A stretch of DNA of 9,866 nucleotides from Chloroflexota bacterium (GTDB taxonomy: Bacteria; Chloroflexota; Anaerolineae; Anaerolineales; Villigracilaceae), in assembly GCA_021796155.1 (NCBI GenBank), contig JAJYOO010000059.1:1-9866 (forward strand), given 5' to 3'. Position numbers and translations under genes: made by a program. Positions 1 to 6,563 of the stretch are shown piece by piece. Position 1 is the first letter of the stretch. The number at the start of each line of letters is the position of its first letter. The notes under the pieces were generated by a model. The model was not told the origin of the DNA, searched no databases, and saw nothing but the letters and a program-made list of their open reading frames with translations.

Positions 1-2
1 CA

Positions 3-1250
3 ACCAGAATCCGCACAATATGGTTACAGCGCGTTTCCACCAGCATGGCACGCGGCACAAGTACGCGTCAGCCTTTTGGTCAACAACTTGCGCGTTTTTA
101 TGATTGTCTTGAGCAAGCCGTGGCAAGCGGCAACCCGGCATGGATGGACTCGATCTTGCTCGAATGGACCGGCTCGCCCACATTGACCGATTTGCAGCAA
201 GCCAAAAACAATGTCTCGGAACTGCTGACCAAAATCATTTCGATCACGAACGATGTCGCCATAGAGAATTTAGCCGAGCAGGATGCGCTCGACCTGCTGA
301 CGACCATCACGCCGTTTTACACGTACGCGCTCGAAAAGACGGCGCGTCTCGAAATGGAAGCACGCGTGAACTATATCTCGAATGAACTCATCGAGATGAA
401 ACAAGCGCTGGAACGACTCGATAAAACCAAATCGAACTTCATCTCGGTTGCCGCGCATGAATTGAAAACTCCATTGACGCTCATCGAAGGCTACGCAGCC
501 ATGATGCGCGATAGTGTATCGAAAGATGGCAATCAACAAATTGACACGCTCCTGACCGGAGTCAACACCGGAATTCAGCGTCTGCGTGCGATCATTGACG
601 ACATGATTGATGTCTCGGTCATTGACAACAATCTGCTCTCGCTCAATATGCAACCGCTTTGGCTCAGCCATCTTTTTGAAATTCTCCAACGCGATCTTGA
701 AAACGTAACGCGCGAGCGGCATTTGGATTTGGAATTCAAACACTTCGATGGCAGCGAATTGTGGATCTATGCAGACTCCGAACGCTTATATCAAGCTCTT
801 TATAACGTGCTGACCAACGCGATCAAATATACACCGGACCACGGTAAAGTCACGATTGATGGGCGGACACTTCCGGGCTTCATTGAAATTACAGTGTCCG
901 ATACCGGCATCGGCATTTCACCAGAAAACCAAACTACTATTTTTGAAAAATTCGGACAGGTTGGGCGCATCAATTTACATTCCAGTGGAAAGACAAAATT
1001 CAAAGGCGGCGGCCCGGGTTTAGGATTGCCCATCACGCGTGGTATCATCGAGGCGCACGGCGGAACGATCTGGGTCGAGTCGGATGGCTGCGATGAAGAG
1101 ACATGTCCCGGCTCGAAATTCCACATCCTGATCCCCGTCCGCACTGAAGCGACCGACCCGAAGGTCGCCAAGCTTTTTGGAAAATTGGAGAAAGCGCAAC
1201 CCGATCCCGATGGCAAAGAGAATCCCCCAACCGACACAGCCGCCTCGTGA
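3..1250 (+). CDS. Cytoplasmic sensor histidine kinase, probably 5'-truncated by the window edge
   Basis: Autophosphorylating sensor kinase of a two-component system. Numbering from the ATG at 45 (401 residues), the H box HELKTP has phospho-acceptor His138. It is followed by the N box NVLTNAIKYTP (254-264), G1 box DTGIG (286-290), F box FEKFGQ (300-305) and G2 box GGGPGLGL (321-328), so DHp and HATPase_c domains are complete. Residues about 95-130 look like a coiled-coil linker. No hydrophobic membrane segment is visible, so the protein is probably cytosolic. The reading frame stays open from the ATG at 45 back to position 3, and no Shine-Dalgarno precedes that ATG. The upstream codons read RIRTIWLQRV, which resembles the start of an RsbRD_N-type sensory domain, so I infer that the true start lies outside the window. 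The acidic C-terminal tail (about 380-401) is low complexity. The last 41 bp overlap hflX. No response regulator is visible nearby, and the signal is unknown. Confidence 0.9.
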   Translation, partial: TRIRTIWLQRVSTSMARGTSTRQPFGQQLARFYDCLEQAVASGNPAWMDSILLEWTGSPTLTDLQQAKNNVSELLTKIISITNDVAIENLAEQDALDLLTTITPFYTYALEKTARLEMEARVNYISNELIEMKQALERLDKTKSNFISVAAHELKTPLTLIEGYAAMMRDSVSKDGNQQIDTLLTGVNTGIQRLRAIIDDMIDVSVIDNNLLSLNMQPLWLSHLFEILQRDLENVTRERHLDLEFKHFDGSELWIYADSERLYQALYNVLTNAIKYTPDHGKVTIDGRTLPGFIEITVSDTGIGISPENQTTIFEKFGQVGRINLHSSGKTKFKGGGPGLGLPITRGIIEAHGGTIWVESDGCDEETCPGSKFHILIPVRTEATDPKVAKLFGKLEKAQPDPDGKENPPTDTAAS

Positions 1251-2562
1251 GCGCGCCTTTTTGGTCGGCGTGGAAATCCACCAGCAAAAAAACAATTTAT
1301 CGCTTGAAGATTCGCTCACCGAACTTGCCTTGCTTGCTGATACAGCCGGGCTTGAAGTCGTTGGCGAGCTGACGCAAAAGCTCGATCATCCGCATGTTGA
1401 AACATACATCGGCCCTGGCAAGGTCGAAGAGCTAAAAGCGCTGGCTGAAGAAACGCTTGCACAGGTGGTTATCTTTGACGATGAACTTTCGCCGCGCCAC
1501 CAACGCGAATTGGAAAAAGCACTGGGAGTCAACGCCCGCGTGCTCGACCGGACGGCTTTGATCCTCGACATTTTCGCGCAGCACGCGCACACCGCGGAAG
1601 GAATGGTGCAAGTCGAGCTTGCCCAATACGAATATTTACTGCCGCGTCTTACCGGACAATGGACGCATCTTGCCCGACAAGCTGGTGGCGGTGGCGGACG
1701 AACCGGCTCAGTCGGCGGCGTGGGCTTGCGCGGCCCCGGCGAAACACAACTGGAAGTGGACCGGCGCTCCATTCGGACGCGGATCGCGCACCTGAAGCGT
1801 GAACTCGAAAAAGTTCGCGCACACCGCATGAGATATCGCGCACAACGCAAGCGCTCGCGCATTCCAACCGTGGCATTGGTCGGATATACCAACGCGGGCA
1901 AATCTACTTTACTCAATCGCGTCGCAAAAGCGGACGCATATGTGGCCAATCAACTTTTTGCTACGCTCGATCCAACCACGCGTCGAATTGAATTGCCCGG
2001 TGGCTATCAAGCTTTGCTCACCGACACAGTAGGCTTCATCCAAAAATTGCCGACGGCATTGGTCGCCGCCTTTCGCGCCACATTGGAAGAAATCGCCGAA
2101 GCGGATTTGCTTTTGCATGTAGTTGATATCTCACACGCCAACGCGTTGAATCAATATCAATCGGTGCAGGAAACGCTGGAAGAAATCGGCGCGGGGCACA
2201 TCCCAGCCGTCACGGCGCTGAATAAAATAGATCGCCTCAGCCGGCCCGAAGTCGCGCGTGAGACGGTTCGTCAATATCCGAAGTCGGTTGCCATTTCGGC
2301 GCGCAAAGGGATCGGTCTGCCTGATCTTTTGGATTTGATCCAAAAAGAATTATATGAAACGTACACGCCGATCCTTGTCCGTCTTCCATATCAACAAGGC
2401 GCGCTCATTTCTTTATTCCATGAAAGCGGACAAGTGGAGCGCATCGAGCACGAGCGTGGCGGTGTATTGATGCAGGGACGCATCCCCGGACGACTCGCTG
2501 CACAGTTTTCGCAATGGCAAATATCAAACGACCAACCCGAACCCGAAGAGGAGGAAATCTGA
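1210..2562 (+). CDS. hflX: GTPase HflX, ribosome-splitting factor
   Basis: HflX-family P-loop GTPase. Known members bind the 50S subunit and split stalled or hibernating ribosomes in stress. The 450-residue protein has the usual order: an N-terminal HflX domain (about 15-150), a Gly-rich linker followed by GPGETQLE (about 157-182), a basic helical segment (about 185-218), then the G domain. The G motifs are G1 GYTNAGKST (225-233), G3 DTVGF (272-276), G4 NKID (338-341) and G5 SARKG (363-367). The segment TLDPTTRR before G3 is typical of the family. The tail ends in an acidic run (PEPEEEE). The start chosen is ATG 1210, which overlaps the kinase gene by 41 bp. A TTG at 1177 would add 11 residues but lacks a ribosome site. 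ATG 1210 also lacks a well-placed one, since the nearest GGAG ends 19 nt away, so coupling to upstream translation is likely. The length is slightly above E. coli HflX. No hfq or hflKC is seen nearby. Confidence 0.97.
   Translation: MAKRIPQPTQPPRERAFLVGVEIHQQKNNLSLEDSLTELALLADTAGLEVVGELTQKLDHPHVETYIGPGKVEELKALAEETLAQVVIFDDELSPRHQRELEKALGVNARVLDRTALILDIFAQHAHTAEGMVQVELAQYEYLLPRLTGQWTHLARQAGGGGGRTGSVGGVGLRGPGETQLEVDRRSIRTRIAHLKRELEKVRAHRMRYRAQRKRSRIPTVALVGYTNAGKSTLLNRVAKADAYVANQLFATLDPTTRRIELPGGYQALLTDTVGFIQKLPTALVAAFRATLEEIAEADLLLHVVDISHANALNQYQSVQETLEEIGAGHIPAVTALNKIDRLSRPEVARETVRQYPKSVAISARKGIGLPDLLDLIQKELYETYTPILVRLPYQQGALISLFHESGQVERIEHERGGVLMQGRIPGRLAAQFSQWQISNDQPEPEEEEI
2549..2554 (+). 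promoter_or_regulatory. Consensus Shine-Dalgarno for the 70-residue membrane protein
   Basis: A full AGGAGG lies inside the last codons of hflX, 7 nt before the ATG at 2562. It fixes the start of the small gene at 2562 rather than at an in-frame ATG further upstream (2514). It is also the best ribosome site in the plus-strand operon. Confidence 0.85.
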
Positions 2563-2774
2563 TGTCCAAATTACTTGATCGGCTTTCAGAATATCTCGCA
2601 CATCGCAAAGGGCTGCTGCCCATTATTGGAATTGTGCTCATCCTTATCAATCTCGTTTTGCAATTTTTGATTTCACCGCTTAGTCCGATAGGCTGGCTTG
2701 TAACCAGCAATCTTTTGCTTCACATCGGATTGATCGTCGCCATCTTCGGACTGATGCTAGCATGGGCGTTGTAG
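2562..2774 (+). CDS. Small protein with two membrane segments, function unknown
   Basis: A 70-residue protein that I do not recognise as a named family. It has a short amphipathic, charged N-terminus (MSKLLDRLSEYLAHRKG). Two hydrophobic stretches follow, at about 18-38 and 46-69, joined by a short Ser/Pro/Gly loop (SPLSPIG), which suggests a two-pass hairpin in the inner membrane. It has no Cys pair and no catalytic motif. The gene is probably real: it has a consensus ribosome site, its ATG overlaps the hflX stop (TGATG), and it overlaps the next gene by 13 bp. By position it could be a small partner of the downstream membrane glycosyltransferase, but that is inference from order only. Composition matches its neighbours. 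Confidence 0.8.
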   Translation: MSKLLDRLSEYLAHRKGLLPIIGIVLILINLVLQFLISPLSPIGWLVTSNLLLHIGLIVAIFGLMLAWAL

Positions 2775-4339
2775 AAACAGACACGAAAGAAAAACGATTT
2801 TGGTTTTGGTTATTTGTGGCCGGGTTAATCGCCGGCCTTATTTTACGTTTCTATCTCGCCAGCTTCGCGCAGATGCCCGGTCATGGTGACTCCGCGTTTT
2901 ATTACACGGTTGCAAAAAATATTGCGAATGGCCGGGGTCCAGTCATTGATTACATCGTCTATTTTTTCAGCGGACTTTTACCGCTTCCACATTACGCTGG
3001 CGATTTCTGGAATCCCACTGCATCATATCTGATCGTCATCCCGATGATTTTGTTCGGCAAGACAATTCACGCCGCGTTGATCGCACCGATTCTGATTGGC
3101 ATTATCCCGTCAATTGCCGGGTTTTTCGCGGGAAAATATTTTTCCGGTTCCATCAAAATCGGCGCACTGACCGGCATACTTACATTCTTTTCGCCATTCC
3201 AAGTCTGGTTTTCGACGACGACTGAAGCCATTATCTTCGCTGGCGCGTTTGGCGCAGTTTCAATCTACTTTATGATGAGGGGATTCAAAGAGCCAAAATA
3301 TTTTTTTCTTGCCGCGCTCTTTACCGGACTCGCCAATCTGATTCGGCAAGATGATATTCTCCTTTTAGGCACACTCGTAATTTGTATTTTGCTTGCTTCA
3401 ACAACTTGGAAAAACAAATTTATCCTCGCAGCTGCAGTAATTGGAATCCATTTATTGGTTTTATCGCCGTTGATGGTTATGAACTACACAGAACTGCACG
3501 TACTGTTTCCATCCGGCCCGGCGAAGACCGCGTTCCTGACAACGTATGAAGATTTCCATTCCTACGGAAAAGAAATTGACTGGCAAACCCTGCGAGCAAC
3601 GTTCGGCATCCTCGGCATCATCAGCCGCAGATGGCACACCGCAGTGGAAAATCTCGGGCAGGTTGATTATTTTCTCGATCCTGTTTTTGTGGTGTTGTTT
3701 TTCGTTTCGCTTGCAGATGCACTCTTGATCCATCGCGATAAAAACAAACTTTTGTTGTTGATTCCTGCCTCGCTCTTTGCCATTTCTGAATACGTATTTT
3801 ATTCCACCATCGCTGCCTTTTCAGGTCCCGGATCGCTCATCAAGAGTTTGGGCATACTCATGCCGTTCATCTGTTTACTGATTGTGGATTTCTTTGCCAA
3901 TTATCTACGTCCGAAATCATTGTTGATTGGCGGCACTATTTTGCTTTCGATTTACGCAGGCTATCAAGGATTTCAAAGAAATCAAAGTTCGACGATTTAT
4001 TACAACGGCGTTTATCAGGAATATAAAGTTGTCAAATCCATGATTCTCAACGATGCCAATCAGCAGGGAATCAACACAAACGATATCACCGTTTTGGCGC
4101 GGGAAACTTGGGACGTCTACGAAGGAACGGGATTTAAAACCGTTATGGTTCCAAACAACGATGTTGATACAATCGTCTTCGTCGCCCAGCATTATGACGC
4201 GCGTTATATTTTGCTGCCAGCCTTGCGTCCGCAATTGGACAAGATTTACAACAACACGACTCCCGATCCGCGGTTTACGTTGGTCGGCTCTGTGCCAAAC
4301 ACAGATATGAAGATTTTTAGAATCAATTTCAATCAATAA
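2762..4339 (+). CDS. Multi-pass membrane glycosyltransferase, GT-C fold (PMT/ArnT-like)
   Basis: A 525-residue integral membrane protein that looks like a GT-C transferase of the PMT_2/GT39-GT83 type. These enzymes use a polyprenyl-phosphate sugar to glycosylate an acceptor on the outer face of the membrane. The first hydrophobic helix (about 12-33) is followed by an extracytoplasmic loop containing GHGDSAFYY. Asp43 there is at the usual place of the catalytic acidic residue in GT-C loop 1, and the following AKNIANGRG fits the family pattern. About ten more hydrophobic stretches run to about residue 405, with ANLIRQDDILLL near 190-200 matching the conserved 'GLA-LxR-D' segment. The last roughly 120 residues are soluble and probably extracytoplasmic. 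The start at 2762 overlaps the preceding gene by 13 bp and has only a weak ribosome site, suggesting translational coupling. Donor and acceptor cannot be told from sequence. The gene ends 5 bp before a strong hairpin. Confidence 0.85.
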   Translation: MGVVETDTKEKRFWFWLFVAGLIAGLILRFYLASFAQMPGHGDSAFYYTVAKNIANGRGPVIDYIVYFFSGLLPLPHYAGDFWNPTASYLIVIPMILFGKTIHAALIAPILIGIIPSIAGFFAGKYFSGSIKIGALTGILTFFSPFQVWFSTTTEAIIFAGAFGAVSIYFMMRGFKEPKYFFLAALFTGLANLIRQDDILLLGTLVICILLASTTWKNKFILAAAVIGIHLLVLSPLMVMNYTELHVLFPSGPAKTAFLTTYEDFHSYGKEIDWQTLRATFGILGIISRRWHTAVENLGQVDYFLDPVFVVLFFVSLADALLIHRDKNKLLLLIPASLFAISEYVFYSTIAAFSGPGSLIKSLGILMPFICLLIVDFFANYLRPKSLLIGGTILLSIYAGYQGFQRNQSSTIYYNGVYQEYKVVKSMILNDANQQGINTNDITVLARETWDVYEGTGFKTVMVPNNDVDTIVFVAQHYDARYILLPALRPQLDKIYNNTTPDPRFTLVGSVPNTDMKIFRINFNQ

Positions 4340-4343
4340 AAAA

Positions 4344-4371
4344 TCGGGGCCGGTTTATAAACCGGCCCCGA
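4344..4371. terminator. Symmetric intrinsic terminator between convergent genes
   Basis: A near-perfect inverted repeat with up to 13 paired positions: TCGGGGCCGGTTT against AAACCGGCCCCGA, around a central AT. On the minus strand it is followed by a T-rich run (ATTTTTTATTG), giving a textbook terminator for the acyl-CoA ligase gene whose stop is 7 bp before it. On the plus strand it lies 5 bp after the glycosyltransferase stop and is followed only by AAATTTAT, so it should end that operon less strongly. Confidence 0.93.
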
Positions 4372-4377
4372 AATTTA

Positions 4378-6006
4378 TCACGCTTCCGGCAGTTGATAAT
4401 TTTTGTACTGCTCGCGCAGCACCTTCTTATCAAACTTGCCTACGCTTGTTTTGGGAACAGCTTCAATGAAAACGATGTCATCCGGCAAATACATCTTGTC
4501 GAAGCGCGTCCGCAGGTGATCGTAGATTTCAGCCTTGGTCAGATTATCTTTGTAATCCGGCTTCGGGACAACGCAAGCCAGCGGGCGCTCCTGCCATTTC
4601 GGATGCGGAACCGCGATCACAGCCGCCTCGAGAACCTTCGGATGCGCCATGATCACATTTTCCAAATCCTGGCTCGAGATCCATTCGCCGCCGCTCTTGA
4701 CCAAATCCTTGGTGCGATCCACGATCTGCACAAAGCCTTCAGAGTCAATTGTAACCACATCGCCAGTGCGGAACCAACCATCCATGAATGAACCGGCGCT
4801 GCGATCATCCTTGTAGTAACTGCTGACGATCCACGGGCCGCGCACTTGCAGTTCGCCGAACGCTTTTCCATCCCACGGAATTTCCTTGCCTGAATCATCC
4901 ACCGCGCGGATGTCAACACCCGGAACAGACAATCCCTGCTTGGCGCGAATCGCGAAACGCTCTTCTTCGGGTAATTCTTGCTGATAACTCTTCAAGTTAC
5001 TGACTGTTCCCAATGGCGACATTTCAGTCATGCCCCACGCGTGGACAACACGGATTCCGTGTTTCTTTTCGAACGCTTCAATCATGGACTGTGGAGCGGC
5101 CGCACCTCCAACGATCATTTGACGCAGGCTGCTGAGATCATATCTCTCTTTGTCGAGTAACGCCAAAAGTCCAAGCCATAGCGTTGGTACACCAGCAGTA
5201 ATCGTCACCTTTTCAGCTTGGATGAGTTCCGCCAGATCGCGCGGCTGCAAATGTGGACCAGGGAAAACAAGCTTGGTCCCAAGCATAACAGCCGCAAACG
5301 GCGTGCCCCATGCCAGCACATGGAACATGGGAACCACGGGCAAACAAATATCGCGTTCTGAAATACCAAACGAATCGCTCATGCTCAAACCGAGGCTGTG
5401 AAGGTAAATCGAACGATGCGAATAAACAACGCCTTTCGGATTACCAGTTGTACCGGATGTGTAGCACATCGCAGCCGCGTCATTTTCATTCAAATGCGGC
5501 CATGGATATTCAGGGCTGGCGCCGGCCAACATCTCTTCGTAAGAATGGACTGGGTTGAGCGTTGTACCTTCTGGAACCTTATCGCCCATAACCACATAAT
5601 GTTTGACGTTCTTGAAAAGCGGCGCAAGTTTTTCAACCGCTGGCAAAAGCGTTGGATCAACAAACAAAACCTGGTCGTCCGCGTGAGCAACAATGTAAGT
5701 CAATTGGTCAGGTGGTAATCTGAGGTTTAGTGGATGAAGCACGGCCCCCATGCATGGCACAGCAAAATACAATTCAAGATGGCGCACGTTATTCCAGGCA
5801 AACGTCGCCACACGGTCGCCGGGACGTACGCCGAGCTTTTCCAGCGCATTGGCAAGCCGCGCCACACGTTCCGTCACTTGCCCATACGTCATACGCTCCA
5901 AGGTTGGCCCGGTCTTGGTGACGATTTCCTTTTTGGGGAAGAGACGCCGCGCACGTTCCAACAACGGAGTCAACGTAAGCTGATAGTCCATCATCTGTCC
6001 TTGCAT
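4378..6006 (-). CDS. Long-chain fatty acid--CoA ligase (AMP-forming acyl-CoA synthetase)
   Basis: ANL-superfamily adenylating enzyme that activates a free fatty acid with ATP, then forms the acyl-CoA thioester. In 542 residues the core motifs run in order: phosphate loop [11 protein letters not shown] (182-192), GMTEMSP (325-331), the TGD aspartate motif (414-416), the hinge [15 protein letters not shown] (430-444), and a C-terminal subdomain with SVGKFDKK whose Lys524 is the expected catalytic lysine. From memory it closely resembles the Thermus long-chain acyl-CoA synthetase and AlkK-type medium/long-chain ligases, including the [10 protein letters not shown] segment and a C-terminal REQYKNY, so a C6-C18 fatty acid substrate is likely. 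No signal peptide or membrane segment is seen. The start has AAGGAGG 6 nt upstream; an in-frame MMDY four codons later is the main alternative. It looks monocistronic, with a candidate promoter about 30-57 bp upstream and a terminator just after the stop. Confidence 0.95.
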   Translation of the reverse strand: MQGQMMDYQLTLTPLLERARRLFPKKEIVTKTGPTLERMTYGQVTERVARLANALEKLGVRPGDRVATFAWNNVRHLELYFAVPCMGAVLHPLNLRLPPDQLTYIVAHADDQVLFVDPTLLPAVEKLAPLFKNVKHYVVMGDKVPEGTTLNPVHSYEEMLAGASPEYPWPHLNENDAAAMCYTSGTTGNPKGVVYSHRSIYLHSLGLSMSDSFGISERDICLPVVPMFHVLAWGTPFAAVMLGTKLVFPGPHLQPRDLAELIQAEKVTITAGVPTLWLGLLALLDKERYDLSSLRQMIVGGAAAPQSMIEAFEKKHGIRVVHAWGMTEMSPLGTVSNLKSYQQELPEEERFAIRAKQGLSVPGVDIRAVDDSGKEIPWDGKAFGELQVRGPWIVSSYYKDDRSAGSFMDGWFRTGDVVTIDSEGFVQIVDRTKDLVKSGGEWISSQDLENVIMAHPKVLEAAVIAVPHPKWQERPLACVVPKPDYKDNLTKAEIYDHLRTRFDKMYLPDDIVFIEAVPKTSVGKFDKKVLREQYKNYQLPEA

Positions 6007-6012
6007 AGGAAG

Positions 6013-6019
6013 CCTCCTT
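6013..6019 (-). promoter_or_regulatory. Shine-Dalgarno of the acyl-CoA ligase gene
   Basis: AAGGAGG on the minus strand, 6 nt before the ATG whose first base is 6006. It supports that start over the internal ATGs. Confidence 0.85.
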
Positions 6020-6034
6020 TTGCGAATTTACTCG

Positions 6035-6063
6035 ATTTTAGCTCAGTGGTGGGCTGGACACAA
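6035..6063 (-). promoter_or_regulatory. Candidate sigma-70-type promoter for the acyl-CoA ligase gene
   Basis: On the minus strand TTGTGT (6063-6058) and TAAAAT (6040-6035) are separated by exactly 17 bp. The -10 box matches consensus at 5 of 6 positions and the -35 box at 3 of 6. The transcript would start near 6028, giving a leader of about 20-25 nt that contains the ribosome site. A short palindrome ACGAAATTCGT (6066-6076) sits just upstream of the -35 box and could be an operator. This is prediction by eye. Confidence 0.4.
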
Positions 6064-6230
6064 TGACGAAATTCGTGGTCTCTGTAACAAGGCTGTGGAT
6101 GTGGCGGCTTCGTTGTCGGTTGACTATATCCCGTACACTGGCAAATGTCTCCACCTTTTTACATCCAAGACGCCCGTCACTGGTATTACAAGTGCAATTT
6201 ATGTAGGTTGTCGTATTATCATAAGTATCT

Positions 6231-6279
6231 GTGCGTCCCGCCTGGCATCCAAAGGGCGTTTTAGCCGCCATTCACGCAC
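6231..6279. repeat. Inverted repeat GTGCGT/ACGCAC enclosing two alternative hairpins
   Basis: Outer arms GTGCGT (6231-6236) and ACGCAC (6274-6279) are perfectly complementary. Inside, GGCG at 6255-6258 can pair either with CGCC at 6266-6269 (7-nt loop) or with CGCC at 6239-6242 (12-nt loop holding a TGG/CCA mini-stem). The two pairings exclude each other. No known RNA family is recognised. Confidence 0.35.
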
Positions 6280-6311
6280 GGGGGCCGGACAGTTTCGTCA
6301 CCCTAGCCAAC

Positions 6312-6367
6312 AAGTACTGTTCTGTTTTGAAAGATGTACTGTTACGTTTCCATACCTGACAGTACTT
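6312..6367. repeat. Three copies of an AGTACTGT-type motif
   Basis: GTACTGTT occurs at 6314-6321 and again 22 bp later at 6336-6343. The inverted form GACAGTACTT lies at 6358-6367. The first and third copies share a ten-base core, AAGTACTGT followed by T or C. AGTACT is itself a palindrome. The spacing of about two helical turns fits a cluster of transcription factor sites. The cluster is about 250 bp upstream of the predicted ligase promoter and about 80 bp past the pckA terminator. Confidence 0.4.
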
Positions 6368-6445
6368 CCCAGCTTGCAGGATGCATCAGGCTGCTTTTTA
6401 TTGAGTTTCGGATATACCTACTAGCTACACGAAGATTATCTCATC

Positions 6446-6488
6446 AAAAAAAAACGGCTTTGGAGCCATGGGTCCACAAAGCCGTTTT
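6446..6488 (-). terminator. Intrinsic terminator of pckA
   Basis: A 12-bp perfect stem (AAAACGGCTTTG at 6451-6462, CAAAGCCGTTTT at 6477-6488) encloses a 14-nt loop. On the minus strand the stem runs directly into nine T residues (6454-6446). It lies about 75 bp past the pckA stop and should separate pckA from the ligase gene. Confidence 0.92.
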
Positions 6489-6514
6489 CAGGTTGGCGCT
6501 TCCATCCATAAAGC

Positions 6515-6533
6515 TTCCAACGCGGGGTTGGAA
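6515..6533 (-). repeat. Short hairpin in the pckA 3' untranslated region
   Basis: TTCCAAC (6515-6521) and GTTGGAA (6527-6533) form a 7-bp stem with a 5-nt loop, between the pckA stop and its terminator. No T run follows, so it is not itself a terminator. It may protect the mRNA end or have no role. Confidence 0.35.
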
Positions 6534-6563
6534 CGAATCGGACCAGCACTCAATACATAGCAC

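Larger units (their letters stand above)
6064..6445. other. Gene-free stretch between pckA and the acyl-CoA ligase gene
   Basis: Part of the 557-bp gap between the pckA stop and the ligase start. Both strands have open frames here (up to 134 codons on the plus strand), but they lack a ribosome site, recognisable domains or protein-like composition, so I call no gene. The stretch does hold repeated AGTACTGT-type motifs (6312-6367) and an inverted repeat with competing inner hairpins (6231-6279). It may be a regulatory region, an unannotated small RNA, or decayed sequence. I cannot tell which. Confidence 0.5.

Noticed and set aside
1177..1212. TTG start 11 codons upstream of the chosen hflX ATG
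   Set aside because: No ribosome site in front of it, and the added residues lie before the conserved start of the family. ATG 1210 is the simpler choice.
1386..1949. 187-codon minus-strand frame
   Set aside because: It lies wholly antisense to hflX, is Ser/Arg/Cys-rich, and shows no motif. It is a shadow of a well-supported gene.
6039..6050. TAGCTCAGTGGT, resembling the D-arm of a tRNA
   Set aside because: No T-arm GTTCRANNC, no anticodon stem and no matching acceptor ends at the required distances on the plus strand.
6038..6271. 77-codon minus-strand open frame upstream of the acyl-CoA ligase gene
   Set aside because: No ribosome site, no domain, and it overlaps the predicted promoter. 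Peptide composition is not protein-like.
6370..6400. Plus-strand terminator-like GCAG...CTGC followed by TTTTTATT
   Set aside because: Only a 4-bp stem with an 11-nt loop, and no supported plus-strand gene upstream.
6020..6424. 134-codon plus-strand open frame
   Set aside because: It begins over the ligase promoter and ribosome-site region, has no ribosome site or recognisable domain, and the peptide is rich in Ser, Arg and Cys like a random frame.
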